A stretch of 64,000 nt of DNA from Shewanella litoralis (GCF_009828585.1 NZ_WSRZ01000006.1:1-64000), one strand, 5' to 3'; shown: positions 54,250 through 64,000, counted from the stretch's first letter. The notes: a model not told the origin generated them from the letters alone. Made by a program: numbers and translations.

Positions 54250-54446
54250 ATATTATTCAGTATGAATTCGGCGAATTGCCTCCCCCCTAGCTAGGAATGG
54301 GGCAAAATGAGCTAGATACCTAATCAATAAACCTAATCAATATACCCAATTTGCTGCAAATGAAAACATTGATAATTCCGTTGCTTTGTTCAACGATAAA
54401 AGGGCGCAGTCTTTGAAAAAATGATGTTTATCAATAAACTTAAATC

Positions 54447-54483
54447 ATAAAAAAGCCTCTGCCCATAAAATGAGAAGAGGCTT
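54447..54483 (-). terminator. Terminator of the cobalamin gene cluster
   Basis: On the minus strand AAGCCTCT and AGAGGCTT form an 8-bp stem (14-15-nt loop) followed by TTTT, about 50 bp after the cobO stop codon. Confidence 0.75.
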
Positions 54484-54529
54484 GACTGCCTATTCGGCGG
54501 TCTACATCACATCAAACAACAGCAATAAA

Positions 54530-55168
54530 TCAATAATCAAATCCAAGTTGCGCTTTAATGCCGTCATTAAACGCGTGCTTTATCGGTTGAATCTCGCTCA
54601 CTGTATCGGCTAACTCAATAATGTCGCGATGACAGGCGCGGCCGGTGATAATGACATGCTGCATTGGAGGACGGTTTTTCAAAGCCGTTAACACTCGCTC
54701 AAGGTCGATATAGTGATAACTGACCATATAAGTTAACTCATCTAACAACACCATGTTTATCGATTCGTCTTTGAGTAGTTTTTCGGCTTCAATCCAAGCT
54801 TCCATTGCGGCTTGGGTGTCTGTTTCTTTGTCTTGAGTTTCCCAGGTAAAACCGGTTCCCATGACATGAAACTCAACGCCTGCGCCTTCTAATAAATTAC
54901 GCTCACCACAAGCCCAGGTGCCTTTAATAAACTGTACTACAGCCGCTTTATGACCATGACCCACTGCGCGAGCAACCGAGCCAAAACCCGAGGTTGATTT
55001 ACCTTTTCCGTTACCGGTGAGCACCAACAAAATGCCCTTTTCATCTTGCGCGGCAGCAATTTGAGCATCTACGCCTTGCTTTACTTTTTGCTGGCGCGCT
55101 TTGTGACGCTCGGCTTTAGTGGCATCAATAGCGTTGGTTTGTTCAGTTTGTTGGTTATCCGTTGTCAT
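54530..55168 (-). CDS. cobO: Corrinoid adenosyltransferase CobO/BtuR
   Basis: 212-aa enzyme adding the 5'-deoxyadenosyl group to cobalt of corrinoids. The ATP loop is LTGNGKGKSTSGFG, followed by AVVQFIKGTWACGERNLLE and NMVLLDELTYM, all conserved in the CobA/CobO/BtuR family. The first 40 residues are a charged extension. Last gene of the riboswitch-led cluster; a 142-bp gap separates it from cobU, so it may have a promoter of its own. Confidence 0.93.
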   Translation of the reverse strand: MTTDNQQTEQTNAIDATKAERHKARQQKVKQGVDAQIAAAQDEKGILLVLTGNGKGKSTSGFGSVARAVGHGHKAAVVQFIKGTWACGERNLLEGAGVEFHVMGTGFTWETQDKETDTQAAMEAWIEAEKLLKDESINMVLLDELTYMVSYHYIDLERVLTALKNRPPMQHVIITGRACHRDIIELADTVSEIQPIKHAFNDGIKAQLGFDY

Positions 55169-55310
55169 AGCTGTATTCCTGTCAATGTGCTCATATCCAA
55201 ATGCGCTTGTATTACGCCAACAATACGAGCGATTGGCTGCAAATGGATCTGATTAAGCGGTATTTGTTGTACATCGATTGCATGTACGCTGAAGTATTAT
55301 TGCTTTAATG

Positions 55311-55841
55311 CTATGCCTTTAATGCTAATGGCAAGCCAGCGACCACCAGCGTTACTTGATCGGCCATATTGGCGATAGCTTGATTTAACCAACCGGCTTC
55401 ATCGACAAATTGACGATTGAGCTCGCCCATTGGCACAATTCCTGAGCCGACTTCGTTACTCACTAACACCACATCACTGTGTAATTGAGTGAGGCATTCA
55501 AGCAGTAACGACTTTTGTTGTGGCCAACGCTCTGGATTTGAGTCGAGTAAATGATTAGTTAATAGCAGCGTTAGGCAGTCGACTAAGATAACTTGTTGCG
55601 GCTTATCAATTGCCTTTAAGGTTTGGGCAACGTCGAAAGCTTGTTCGTGTAGTGTCCAGCTATGGGCGCTGAACACTCTGTCTTGCTGGTGTTTGGCAAT
55701 ACGTTGAGTCATTTCATGGTCTAGCGCCGTTGCGGTTGCAACATAAACGCACGAATAACCGATGGCAGCGTATTCGGCAACACGCTGCTCAGCAAATCGA
55801 CTTTTGCCACTGCGCGCACCGCCCAACACCAGATGGATCAT
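55311..55841 (-). CDS. cobU: Adenosylcobinamide kinase/guanylyltransferase CobU
   Basis: 176-aa bifunctional enzyme that phosphorylates adenosylcobinamide and transfers GMP. Walker A is GGARSGKSRFAE at the start; later VDCLTLLLTNHLL and LVSNEVGSGIVPMGELNRQFVDEAGWLNQ are CobU signatures. Its start codon overlaps the cobS stop by one base (TAATG). Confidence 0.95.
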   Translation of the reverse strand: MIHLVLGGARSGKSRFAEQRVAEYAAIGYSCVYVATATALDHEMTQRIAKHQQDRVFSAHSWTLHEQAFDVAQTLKAIDKPQQVILVDCLTLLLTNHLLDSNPERWPQQKSLLLECLTQLHSDVVLVSNEVGSGIVPMGELNRQFVDEAGWLNQAIANMADQVTLVVAGLPLALKA

Positions 55842-56626
55842 TAGCTTAACCCTACCGCTAATATCACCAGGTAACAGCAGACTTCGCTAATTTGTTGCGC
55901 GGCGCCCAAGGTGTCGCCGGTGTAACCGCCAATCTGTTTGCGGAAAAAACCACCCAACAAAATACGGACTAACCACAGGGTAATGAACAACACGAAAGCC
56001 GCGAGGCCATTAAGCCATAACAGCACAAAAATGCCACTGGCGATCAAAATAAACAAATCGTTTAATTGTTGATCTTGGGCGATAGGTTTTGATTTACTGC
56101 TAGCATCATCGCGAACATATTGCTCACTGAAAATTAAGCTCGATGCCACCACGCGGCTCAGGGTATGTCCGGCAACGAGCGCGCTAACCGCAGCCATTGG
56201 GCTATAAAGCGCCAGTTCAACCAATAGTTGCCATTTAAGCAATAACACCAACCCTAACGATAAGGCACCATAACTGCCCAGGCGCGAATCCTTCATGATG
56301 CGCAGCTTGTCTTCCACTGTCCAGCCACCGCCAAAACCATCAGCGGTATCGGCTAAGCCGTCTTCATGAAAGGCACCAGTAATTAGCACGCCCGCAACCA
56401 TCGACAATAAAATCGCAATACTGGCGGGCAAAATTAATTGCGCCAACCAAAACACTAGTGCGCAAATTAAGCCAATCAGTAAACCAACTAGGCCAAAATA
56501 ACGACTGGCCTTGTTGAGTTTATCACTGTCAATCACAACCCATGATGGCATCGGGATCCGAGTAAAAAAACTCATCGCCACAAAAAATAAATTTAACTGC
56601 CGCAACCATTTTATATCGCCAGACAT
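55841..56626 (-). CDS. cobS: Adenosylcobinamide-GDP ribazoletransferase CobS
   Basis: 261-aa polytopic membrane enzyme joining AdoCbi-GDP with alpha-ribazole. FFTRIPMPSW near the start, GAFHEDGLADTADGFGGGWT with Asp-rich metal site, KDSRLGSYGALSL and the C-terminal GGYTGDTLGA are diagnostic. Separated by 9 bp from cobT. Confidence 0.95.
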   Translation of the reverse strand: MSGDIKWLRQLNLFFVAMSFFTRIPMPSWVVIDSDKLNKASRYFGLVGLLIGLICALVFWLAQLILPASIAILLSMVAGVLITGAFHEDGLADTADGFGGGWTVEDKLRIMKDSRLGSYGALSLGLVLLLKWQLLVELALYSPMAAVSALVAGHTLSRVVASSLIFSEQYVRDDASSKSKPIAQDQQLNDLFILIASGIFVLLWLNGLAAFVLFITLWLVRILLGGFFRKQIGGYTGDTLGAAQQISEVCCYLVILAVGLS

Positions 56627-56635
56627 CTTGTTCCC

Positions 56636-57781
56636 TTAAACCACATTATTAACGCCAGCGTTATCAAAGCTGGCCATTTGATTGTAAAAATTCGCAGCGG
56701 CTTGGATCAGAGGTAAGGCTAATGCAGCACCAGTCCCCTCTCCTAACCTTAACCCTAACGACAACAACGGTGTTGCCTGCAACGTTTGCAGCATTAACTT
56801 ATGCCCTTGCTCGTGCGACTCATGAGCAAACACTAAATAATCTTTTGATTGTGGTGCCAATTTTAGCGCAACTAATGCTGCAGCAGTAGCGATAAAGCCA
56901 TCAATTACCACTAATATTTTTTTCTCTGCAGCCGCCAAAATGGTGCCCGTCATTTGCACGATCTCAAAACCACCTAAATGCGCTAGAATCGACTCCATTG
57001 ACGTCAGTTCATTACGATGTAAATCAATTGCCTGATTAATTAATGTGACTTTTTTTAGCAAGGTCGCATCGTCAATACCTGTACCGCGCCCGACACACAA
57101 TTGAACATCAAGATTAAGCACTGCCGCCATCACCGCAGCAGCTGCACTAGTATTACCAATACCCATTTCGCCTAAGGCAATAATTGTAGCGCCATTATCA
57201 ACATGTCTTGCGACTAATTGCTTTGCAAATTCAAAACCCTGACGGACTTGAGCTAACGACATAGCAGGTTGCAAATGCATGGCTTGGGTACGCGCACCTA
57301 AGCGTTGATTAACCACGCCTGAGTCAGTGGTTAATGGCTGTAAAATGCCACAATCGATGACTTCTAATGCAAAACCTACCTGACGACAAAACACATTAAT
57401 TGCCGCGCCGCCATTAATAAAGTTATGCACCATTTGGGTGGTCACTTCGCTCGGGGCAATTGACACACCGTATGCCGCGATACCATGGTCGGCAGCAAAC
57501 ACTAACAACGTCGGCTTCGCGATGTGCAAAGCCACATCTGCAACTTGATGACTCATTGATGTTTTATCACGGCTGTATTGCACTCGTGCAATTTGCAATG
57601 CCAACGACTCGAGTTGCCCTAATGCACCAAGTGGTTTGGTTTTTTGATTAATTTTGTGCTCAATTGCATCATCGTATTCACGACTCGGCGCAGTAATGGT
57701 AAATAACGACTCGGCTATCGATTGCGATATAGATTTTGGCATAGACTGCGTTATAGATTTCATTGTAGATAGTGGCTTCAC
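56636..57781 (-). CDS. cobT: Nicotinate-nucleotide-DMB phosphoribosyltransferase CobT
   Basis: Up to 381 aa; makes alpha-ribazole phosphate from dimethylbenzimidazole. The conserved protein starts near [55 protein letters not shown] and [12 protein letters not shown] (catalytic Glu) are intact. Two starts are possible: GTG at 57781 with AGGA upstream, or ATG at 57763. Either adds an odd Ser/Ile/Gln/Lys repeat ([17 protein letters not shown]) before the domain. Confidence 0.93.
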   Translation of the reverse strand: MKPLSTMKSITQSMPKSISQSIAESLFTITAPSREYDDAIEHKINQKTKPLGALGQLESLALQIARVQYSRDKTSMSHQVADVALHIAKPTLLVFAADHGIAAYGVSIAPSEVTTQMVHNFINGGAAINVFCRQVGFALEVIDCGILQPLTTDSGVVNQRLGARTQAMHLQPAMSLAQVRQGFEFAKQLVARHVDNGATIIALGEMGIGNTSAAAAVMAAVLNLDVQLCVGRGTGIDDATLLKKVTLINQAIDLHRNELTSMESILAHLGGFEIVQMTGTILAAAEKKILVVIDGFIATAAALVALKLAPQSKDYLVFAHESHEQGHKLMLQTLQATPLLSLGLRLGEGTGAALALPLIQAAANFYNQMASFDNAGVNNVV

Positions 57782-57793
57782 TTCTTCATCCTG

Positions 57794-58927
57794 TTATCGA
57801 CGGTGACGTAAAATAAACAAAAAGAACACGCTGCCAAGTGCAGCAGTAATAATGCCAACCGGTAATTCTTGATTGCTCAATAAGCAGCGCGCAATCACAT
57901 CAATCCACACCATAAATAAACCGCCCAATACCGCAGTTAATATCATCGGCTGACGCCCGGAAAACAATAGCCTCACCGTATGAGGGATCATCAAACCCAC
58001 AAAGCCGATACCGCCACAACTGGCCACCAGCATTGCGGTAATCAGTGAACACAGCAGTAGCATGCTTAAGCGCAATTTTGCCACATTGACCCCTAGGGTA
58101 TGCGCGCTCTCATCACCGGCTTGCAGCGCCATAATCTGTCGTTTAAAGGCCAGCATAATCAGTAAGCTCGCGCCAACGGTTACCGTAGGCAGCCATAATT
58201 GCGACCAACTGGCTTTAGCAAAACTGCCTAAACTCCAAAATAGCACTGATGCGGTCGCTTGTGGGCTAGAAAAATACAGTAATAAACTGGTTAAGGCGCC
58301 GAACAGAAATGAGGTTGCCACCCCAGATAACAACATGCGCTCAACCTGGCTGGTGCGACCAATACCCGACAATGCGACCACGAGCAATACCGATAACGTG
58401 GCACCAATAAAGGCCCCCACAGGTAAACTGAGCATCGACCATGACCACCAGGGCTGCTGCCCAACAGGCGATATCAGTAGCGCGCCATCAAACAATTGCG
58501 CAAACATTCCCGTTTGGCTAAATAGCGAAATCACCACCACTGCGCCAAATGACGCTCCAGAACTAATGCCGAATAAATACGGATCGGCAAGCGGATTACG
58601 CGTAACCGTTTGCAACACACTCCCAGCAATAGATAAACCCGCACCCGCCACAAACGCCAGCAAAATACGTGGTAAACGCAGCTCAAATATAATCCGCTGA
58701 TTTAAACTGCTCACAGGCGAAGTGTTATTCGCGTCAGCAATGCCGCCAAGTATTTGTGTTGGCACTGGCACAGAGTTATTGCTAAACCAGGATTTAAAAA
58801 CGCTGATAACATCAGTAAAGCTAATGTTCGCGGCACCAAAACTGGCCGCAAAAAGCGGCGTGAGTAGCGTAATAACCACAATGAGGGCTAACACACCGTA
58901 ATATCGTGTTTGAGCTGGGTTACTCAT
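57794..58927 (-). CDS. btuC: Vitamin B12 ABC transporter permease BtuC
   Basis: 377 aa from the ATG at 58927 (MSNPAQTRYYG), overlapping the end of btuD by 8 bases; a frame to 58963 adds 12 residues. About ten membrane helices of the FecCD/BtuC family: LRLPRILLAFVAGAGLSIAGSVLQTVTRNPLADPYL, GVATSFLFGALTSLLLY, CGGIGFVGLMIPHTVRLL. Contains an extra loop (about 50-80) between the first two helices. Works with BtuD and BtuF (at 37230). Confidence 0.92.
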   Translation of the reverse strand: MSNPAQTRYYGVLALIVVITLLTPLFAASFGAANISFTDVISVFKSWFSNNSVPVPTQILGGIADANNTSPVSSLNQRIIFELRLPRILLAFVAGAGLSIAGSVLQTVTRNPLADPYLFGISSGASFGAVVVISLFSQTGMFAQLFDGALLISPVGQQPWWSWSMLSLPVGAFIGATLSVLLVVALSGIGRTSQVERMLLSGVATSFLFGALTSLLLYFSSPQATASVLFWSLGSFAKASWSQLWLPTVTVGASLLIMLAFKRQIMALQAGDESAHTLGVNVAKLRLSMLLLCSLITAMLVASCGGIGFVGLMIPHTVRLLFSGRQPMILTAVLGGLFMVWIDVIARCLLSNQELPVGIITAALGSVFFLFILRHRR

Positions 58928-59729
58928 CTTGGTGGCTCGCTCTGTTAGCGGTTTGATAACCATAAAAATAACTGATCAAAGGCTTACCATGCTGAGGATG
59001 AGCATTCACCTCGCAGCACACGCCAAACACATCGCTTATTTGCCGTTCGCTCAGCACTGCGCTTGGATGACCTTTGGCAATCAGCTTGCCCTGATCAAGT
59101 AACAGTAATTTGTCACACATGGCACTGGCTAAATTTAAGTCGTGGATTGAGGCGATGACGCTTATCCCAAGCGAAGCCACCAATTCTAAAATTTGAATTT
59201 GGTATCGAATATCCAAGTGGTTGGTAGGCTCATCTAAAATAAGGATTTGCGGTTGCTGCACAATTGCCCGGGCAATAAGCGCACGTTGCTTTTCACCGCC
59301 AGACAAATGCTCGTAAGGTTGCTTGGCATGCTGAGTAAGGCCCACTTTAGCTAAAGCGCTGTTAATTAACTCGCGATCATGCTGAGTTGTCGCATCAAAT
59401 AAGCCTTTATGTGGCGTTAACCCCATGGTGACTAATTGCTCTGTCGTCAGGTCAAAATAATGTGGCGTATCTTGTTGCACTACGGCTACGGTGCGCGCTA
59501 ATGCCTTAGCAGAATAGGTCGTTAAGCCTTTGCCAAACAGGTCAATACTGCCGCTGCTCGGGACAATATAACGGTATAAGCAACGTAATAGGCTCGACTT
59601 ACCGGCGCCATTTGGGCCAATAAGCCCTAACATTTGCCCTTTAGGTAAGCTGAAATGAATGTCTGCAAGAATGGTTTTACCGTCAACTTGCCAAAAAAGG
59701 TGCTCTACATCTAAAACAGACTCAGACAT
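58920..59729 (-). CDS. btuD: Vitamin B12 ABC transporter ATPase BtuD
   Basis: 269-aa ATPase with Walker A GPNGAGKSSLLRCL, Q-loop VVQQDTPHYFD, signature HLSGGEKQRALIARAI, Walker B QILILDEPTNHLDI and H-loop ASIHDLN. FecE/BtuD type. First gene after the cobalamin riboswitch; btuC overlaps its 3' end. Confidence 0.93.
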   Translation of the reverse strand: MSESVLDVEHLFWQVDGKTILADIHFSLPKGQMLGLIGPNGAGKSSLLRCLYRYIVPSSGSIDLFGKGLTTYSAKALARTVAVVQQDTPHYFDLTTEQLVTMGLTPHKGLFDATTQHDRELINSALAKVGLTQHAKQPYEHLSGGEKQRALIARAIVQQPQILILDEPTNHLDIRYQIQILELVASLGISVIASIHDLNLASAMCDKLLLLDQGKLIAKGHPSAVLSERQISDVFGVCCEVNAHPQHGKPLISYFYGYQTANRASHQDE

Positions 59730-59784
59730 GGTTTACACCTTGCCGCGCCCAGGAAGTTTCTATAAAAATAAACATAATAACTCC

Positions 59785-59925
59785 CCTAAGTCACCCGCTT
59801 AGGTATGGATATTGAGGCAATTCAAAGCTGGTATCTGACTCATATTCAACAAGTTGCTGAATACCTACAGTTGCGGGTACAGTTTGGGCTTATCCCAATT
59901 CCCAATACCTTGAATTACATAATGA
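59785..59925 (-). ncRNA. Cobalamin riboswitch upstream of btuD
   Basis: Read on the minus strand the leader contains ACCCGCAACTGT (59867-59880 region) and the B12-box-like AGTCAGATACCAGC (59827-59841), in the order and spacing of the cobalamin riboswitch, with the helical segment GGGATAAGCCC before them. A small hairpin CCTAAG-N7-CTTAGG (59785-59803) after the aptamer may be part of the expression platform. It would lower expression of btuD-btuC-cobTSU when adenosylcobalamin is plentiful. Confidence 0.88.
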
Positions 59926-60636
59926 TTAACGTGTATCTGTTGGCAACATTTGCGGCCAATTTAATCTAAAGCTCGCTTCAGGTTGATGCGTTTGGTTTTC
60001 AGCTAAAGGCGTAACGTCATTGCCTGGTTCAACCCAGTACACATCAACAGACATAATAGCAGCATAGGGGATGGCAAGGTTAGCGAATAATCCGTTGTTT
60101 TGGCTGCTTTTAAGCACATAAGCCATAATGCAGCGCATTACCCCGCCGTGCGTCACTACCAGGGCTTGCTGATTATTTGTTTCAGGCTCATCTGCTGCAT
60201 TTAGCGAGTGCCACATGCTGTCGACCACCGCCATAAAGCCTTGCTGCACCCGTTGATAAAAATCCACCAAACTCTCGCCATTTTCGGGTGTATTGGCTAC
60301 TTGCCATGGGTCTTGCCAGTACGCATCAAATTGGCTTGGACTGGCTTGATAAATGGCATCATAGGTTTGGCCGTCCCATACACCAAAATTAACCTCTTGT
60401 AAGGCAGGCAAAATCGTTAAAGGTATGGATAACTGCTGCGACAGCGCATCGGCAAAATGCTGACAGCGCACTAAAGGAGAGCTAAAAATTTGCTCAATAG
60501 GCTGTGGCACGCAGCTAAAAGCCTGGTGCATTTTCTCTCGGCCCAGCTCTGTTAATGCCACATCTATTTGGCCGCGGGCGATTTCACCGCCTTCGCACTC
60601 ACCGTGACGTAAAAAAATGATTTTAGCTTGTTTCAT
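59926..60636 (-). CDS. cobC: Histidine phosphatase, probable alpha-ribazole phosphatase CobC
   Basis: 236-aa phosphoglycerate-mutase-like enzyme. LRHGECEGGEIARGQIDVALTELG carries the RHG catalytic motif with His at about 11; LVVTHGGVMRCIMAY carries the second His. The RHGE and its position beside cobalamin genes favour alpha-ribazole-5'-phosphate dephosphorylation. A GAGGTGG ribosome site precedes the ATG. It lies upstream of the riboswitch, so it has its own promoter. Divergent from metH. Confidence 0.88.
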   Translation of the reverse strand: MKQAKIIFLRHGECEGGEIARGQIDVALTELGREKMHQAFSCVPQPIEQIFSSPLVRCQHFADALSQQLSIPLTILPALQEVNFGVWDGQTYDAIYQASPSQFDAYWQDPWQVANTPENGESLVDFYQRVQQGFMAVVDSMWHSLNAADEPETNNQQALVVTHGGVMRCIMAYVLKSSQNNGLFANLAIPYAAIMSVDVYWVEPGNDVTPLAENQTHQPEASFRLNWPQMLPTDTR

Positions 60637-60683
60637 TTAAATCCACCTCAGCCTTGCCCTTGTGATAAAAACTCGCGTATTAT

Positions 60684-60715
60684 AGCCGTCTATACGTTTA
60701 TATGTCCAAACGCAT
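60684..60715 (+). promoter_or_regulatory. Putative MetJ operator array
   Basis: Four adjacent 8-mers, AGCCGTCT ATACGTTT ATATGTCC AAACGCAT, resemble the MetJ box AGACGTCT and its tandem arrangement. They lie in the 210-bp cobC-metH divergent gap, about 130-160 bp upstream of metH. Suggests repression by MetJ with S-adenosylmethionine. Confidence 0.55.
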
Positions 60716-60722
60716 TCTGAGT

Positions 60723-60802
60723 AGATAAGCATGTAAGTTAGCTCATTGATGAGTTCAATGTGGATATCGCCCTTTTCAATTGATTTAAGGGTATGCTTAT
60801 CT
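60723..60802 (+). ncRNA. Putative structured leader of metH (three-way junction)
   Basis: A perfect 10-bp outer stem (AGATAAGCAT 60723-60732 / ATGCTTATCT 60793-60802) encloses two hairpins: CATTGA-TGAGT-TCAATG (60744-60760) and CCCTT...AAGGG (60770-60791). It ends 44 bp before the metH ATG. It does not match cobalamin, SAM or SAH riboswitch motifs that I know. Confidence 0.5.
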
Positions 60803-60846
60803 CAATCAAGGTATCAAGCAACATAGTGATAAAAAGGTAACTGTTT

Positions 60847-63800
60847 ATGGCGAAGTCGACTTCTCACAGTCAAACACTTGAACAACTTAACGCATTGCTA
60901 GCAGAGCGTATTGTGATTTTAGATGGTGCGATGGGCACTATGATCCAAGATCATAAGTTGGAAGAAGAAGATTATCGCGGCGAACGCTTTAAAGATTGGC
61001 ACTGCGATGTAAAAGGTAACAATGACTTATTGGTACTGAGCCAACCTGAATTAATTAAGGCTATTCATGTCAAATACCTGCTTGGCGGTGCTGACATTAT
61101 TGAAACCAATACCTTTAACGCCACCACTATTGCCATGGCCGATTACGACATGCAAGCCTTGTCGGCCGAAATTAACCTTGAAGGCGCCCGTGTAGCACGC
61201 CAGGCTGCTGATGAAGTGGCCGCACAAACAGGTAGCCCACGTTATGTTGCTGGGGTGCTTGGCCCAACCAACCGCACCTGCTCTATTAGTCCAGATGTTA
61301 ACGACCCCGGTTTTCGTAATGTCAGTTTTGATCAATTAGTTGAAGCCTATGTTGAATCCACCACTGCGTTAATTGAAGGTGGCGCCGACATTATTATGGT
61401 CGAAACCATTTTTGATACCCTCAATGCCAAAGCCGCATTATTTGCCATTGAAAAAGTGTTCGATCACATTGGTGAGCGCTTACCTGTGATGATCTCGGGC
61501 ACCATTACTGACGCATCCGGTCGTACCCTGACCGGACAAACCACCGAAGCATTTTATAACTCGCTACGCCATATTAAGCCATTATCGATTGGCCTTAACT
61601 GCGCACTTGGCCCCAAAGAGCTGCGCCCATACGTAGAAGAATTATCACGCATTGCCGAATGTTATGTGTCTGCCCACCCCAATGCGGGCTTACCCAACGA
61701 ATTTGGTGGTTATGATGAAACCCCAGAAGAAATGGCCGAAGTCATTAATCAGTGGGCTGAAGCAGGCATGCTTAATATTGTCGGCGGCTGTTGCGGCAGT
61801 ACGCCAACTCACATTAGCGCCATCCGTGAAGCCGTGCTCAAGCATGACCCAAGACAGCTCCCCGACATTCCTGTCGCCTGTCGTTTATCTGGCTTAGAGC
61901 CATTAACAATCGATCACAACTCACTATTTGTTAACGTCGGCGAGCGCGCCAACGTCACTGGCTCGGCTAAATTTTTACGCTTAATCAAAGAAGAAAAATT
62001 TGAAGAAGCACTCGATGTGGTGCGCGAGCAAGTTGAAAACGGTGCACAGATTATTGATGTGAACATGGACGAAGGCATGCTCGACGGCGCCGCGTCGATG
62101 ACCAAATTTTTAAATCTCATTGCCTCTGAGCCAGACATTTCCCGCGTGCCTATCATGATCGACTCATCAAAATGGGAAGTCATTGAAGCCGGCCTTAAAT
62201 GCGTGCAAGGCAAGTCGATTGTTAACTCAATCTCGATGAAAGAAGGCGAAGAAGCCTTTATTAAACAAGCCACATTAGTGAAACGTTATGGCGCTGCGGC
62301 GATTGTGATGGCGTTTGACGAGCAAGGCCAGGCAGACACCCGCGCACGTAAAACTGAAATTTGTACCCGCGCATACCGCATTTTGGTTGATGTGGTCGGC
62401 TTTGCCCCAGAAGACATTATTTTCGACCCAAACATTTTTGCTATCGCGACCGGTATTGATGAGCACGACAATTATGCTGTCGACTTTATTGAGTCAATTA
62501 AAGACATTAAATCGACACTGCCACACGCCATGATTTCTGGCGGCGTATCGAATGTGTCGTTCTCGTTCCGCGGCAACAACCCTGTACGTGAAGCCATTCA
62601 TGCGGTGTTTTTATATCATGCGATTCAAGCGGGTATGGACATGGGGATTGTTAACGCGGGTCAGTTAGCGATTTACGATGACATCGATAAAGATTTAAAA
62701 GACAAAGTCGAAAATGTGGTCCTTAATTTACCTTGCCCAGTGGCCGACTCAAGCAATACTGAGCAGCTACTCGACATTGCAGAGCAATATCGTGGCGACG
62801 GTTCACAAGTGGCTAAAAAAGAAGATTTAGCCTGGCGCAGCTGGCCGGTAAACCAACGTTTATCGCATGCCTTGGTTAAAGGGATCACCGAGTTTATTGA
62901 CGAAGATACCGAAGCCGCACGCCTTGAAGCGACTCGCCCACTTGATGTGATTGAAGGGCCATTAATGGATGGCATGAACGTGGTTGGCGACTTATTTGGC
63001 GCCGGCAAAATGTTTTTACCGCAAGTGGTTAAATCAGCCCGGGTAATGAAAAAAGCCGTGGCCTATTTAAACCCGTATATCGAACTTGAAAAAGTCGAAG
63101 GCCAATCTAACGGTAAAATCTTAATGGTTACCGTAAAAGGCGACGTGCACGACATTGGCAAAAACATTGTTGGCGTTGTGCTGGCGTGTAATGGCTTTGA
63201 AGTATTCGATTTAGGTGTGATGGTATCGGTTGAGAAAATTCTCGACGCAGTTAAAGAGCACAATATCGATATTATTGGTATGTCAGGGCTGATCACGCCA
63301 AGTCTGGATGAAATGGTCCACAACGTGAAAACCTTCCACCGCGAAGGCTTAACCATTCCAGCCATTATTGGCGGTGCTACCTGCTCTAAAATTCATACCG
63401 CGGTGAAAATTGCCCCACATTATCCACACGGCGCCATTTACATTGCCGATGCTTCGCGCGCTGTGCCTATGGTGTCAAAACTGATTAATAATGACACTCG
63501 CCAAGCCACCATTGACGAAACCTACGCTGAGTACGACGTTATGCGTGAAAAACGCCTGTCGCAAACCAAGCGTAAAACCATCGTATCGATTGAAGCGGCT
63601 CGTGAAAACCGCTGTAAACACGACTGGGAAAGTTATACCCCATTTACCCCTAACGTACTGGGGCGTCAGGTGTTCGACGACTATCCGTTAGAAGACCTAG
63701 TGGAGCGTATCGACTGGACACCATTCTTTAGAAGCTGGGAGCTACACGGCCATTACCCTGAGATTTTAAACGACAAAGTTGTGGGCGAAGAAGCACGCAA

Positions 63801-64000
63801 ACTGTTTGCCGACGGTAAAGCCATGCTAGAGACCATCATCAAAGAGAAATGGTTAACCGCCAAAGGCGTGATTGGGTTATTTCCTGCCAATACGGTTAAT
63901 CATGATGACATTGAACTGTATACCGACGAAAGCCGCACCACAGTTGAAATGACCACTCATCATTTGCGTATGCAACTTGAGCGTGTGGGTAACGACAACT
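60847..64000 (+). CDS. metH: Cobalamin-dependent methionine synthase MetH (truncated by window end)
   Basis: Transfers the methyl group from methyltetrahydrofolate to homocysteine via methylcobalamin. 1051 codons are present of about 1240. Homocysteine domain with zinc cysteines Cys252 (LNCALG) and Cys315/316 (GGCCGS); folate domain ([13 protein letters not shown]); B12-binding domain with DVHDIG, His768 being the cobalt ligand; start of the S-adenosylmethionine activation domain at the window end (ending QLERVGNDN). AAAAAGGTAA precedes the ATG. The neighbourhood of B12 genes fits its cofactor need. No internal stop codons were seen. Confidence 0.97.
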   Translation, partial: MAKSTSHSQTLEQLNALLAERIVILDGAMGTMIQDHKLEEEDYRGERFKDWHCDVKGNNDLLVLSQPELIKAIHVKYLLGGADIIETNTFNATTIAMADYDMQALSAEINLEGARVARQAADEVAAQTGSPRYVAGVLGPTNRTCSISPDVNDPGFRNVSFDQLVEAYVESTTALIEGGADIIMVETIFDTLNAKAALFAIEKVFDHIGERLPVMISGTITDASGRTLTGQTTEAFYNSLRHIKPLSIGLNCALGPKELRPYVEELSRIAECYVSAHPNAGLPNEFGGYDETPEEMAEVINQWAEAGMLNIVGGCCGSTPTHISAIREAVLKHDPRQLPDIPVACRLSGLEPLTIDHNSLFVNVGERANVTGSAKFLRLIKEEKFEEALDVVREQVENGAQIIDVNMDEGMLDGAASMTKFLNLIASEPDISRVPIMIDSSKWEVIEAGLKCVQGKSIVNSISMKEGEEAFIKQATLVKRYGAAAIVMAFDEQGQADTRARKTEICTRAYRILVDVVGFAPEDIIFDPNIFAIATGIDEHDNYAVDFIESIKDIKSTLPHAMISGGVSNVSFSFRGNNPVREAIHAVFLYHAIQAGMDMGIVNAGQLAIYDDIDKDLKDKVENVVLNLPCPVADSSNTEQLLDIAEQYRGDGSQVAKKEDLAWRSWPVNQRLSHALVKGITEFIDEDTEAARLEATRPLDVIEGPLMDGMNVVGDLFGAGKMFLPQVVKSARVMKKAVAYLNPYIELEKVEGQSNGKILMVTVKGDVHDIGKNIVGVVLACNGFEVFDLGVMVSVEKILDAVKEHNIDIIGMSGLITPSLDEMVHNVKTFHREGLTIPAIIGGATCSKIHTAVKIAPHYPHGAIYIADASRAVPMVSKLINNDTRQATIDETYAEYDVMREKRLSQTKRKTIVSIEAARENRCKHDWESYTPFTPNVLGRQVFDDYPLEDLVERIDWTPFFRSWELHGHYPEILNDKVVGEEARKLFADGKAMLETIIKEKWLTAKGVIGLFPANTVNHDDIELYTDESRTTVEMTTHHLRMQLERVGNDN

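Noticed and set aside
55169-55310. Second cobalamin riboswitch before cobO
   Set aside because: No GCAACTG or B12-box element on the minus strand in this gap.

Overview
The window is about 64 kb of chromosome from a gammaproteobacterium, almost certainly Shewanella. Reasons: a decaheme OmcA/MtrC-type lipoprotein cytochrome, Shewanella-like PepA, LptFG and MetH proteins, moderate-to-low GC, and a subclass B1 metallo-beta-lactamase of the kind described from cold-water Shewanella (SFB-1/SLB-1). A frigidimarina/livingstonensis-like species is an inference.

Layout. 1-13 kb: lptF-lptG diverge from pepA; holC-valS follow, but five unrelated genes (a PunR/PunC-like pair, an orphan solute-binding protein and two small hypothetical proteins) sit between pepA and holC. 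13-24 kb: POT-family transporter, stand-alone decaheme cytochrome with a LysR regulator, RsuA, GlnD, a YcxB-like protein, a DNA glycosylase-family protein and a MAPEG protein. 24.7-27 kb: a bufferin-type RiPP operon (bufA2-bufB-bufC) whose precursor carries two copies of the Cys-rich core. 27-35 kb: an operon for a tripartite MacAB-like exporter ending with its own NtrC-type regulator and sensor kinase, preceded by a sigma-54 promoter and palindromic sites. 35-37.2 kb: a repeat-rich island with 125-bp inverted repeats around an orphan membrane-protein gene. 37-54 kb: BtuF, a DUF2235 hydrolase, an isochorismatase-like hydrolase, a sulfotransferase / aspartyl-beta-hydroxylase-like / TPR-sulfotransferase group, an AarF/UbiB kinase, the B1 metallo-beta-lactamase, a VOC protein, an RluA-type synthase, a heptad-repeat lipoprotein, a 2OG-Fe(II) oxygenase, an aldehyde dehydrogenase with divergent HxlR regulator, and another orphan binding protein. 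54.5-64 kb: cobalamin salvage and uptake (cobO, cobU, cobS, cobT, btuC, btuD under a cobalamin riboswitch; cobC), then the B12-dependent methionine synthase metH, cut by the window end.

How the parts fit. The B12 block is one functional unit: BtuCDF import, CobO/U/S/T/C lower-loop assembly, and MetH as consumer. The exporter operon carries its own control. The bufferin operon is a metal-stress RiPP pathway: secreted precursor, MNIO modifying enzyme and partner protein. Main candidates for new biology are the duplicated bufferin core, the structured metH leader, the exporter's sigma-54 control region, the inverted-repeat island and the sulfotransferase/hydroxylase cluster with shared SEC-C tails. 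All calls come from reading the sequence; no searches or folding programs were run.
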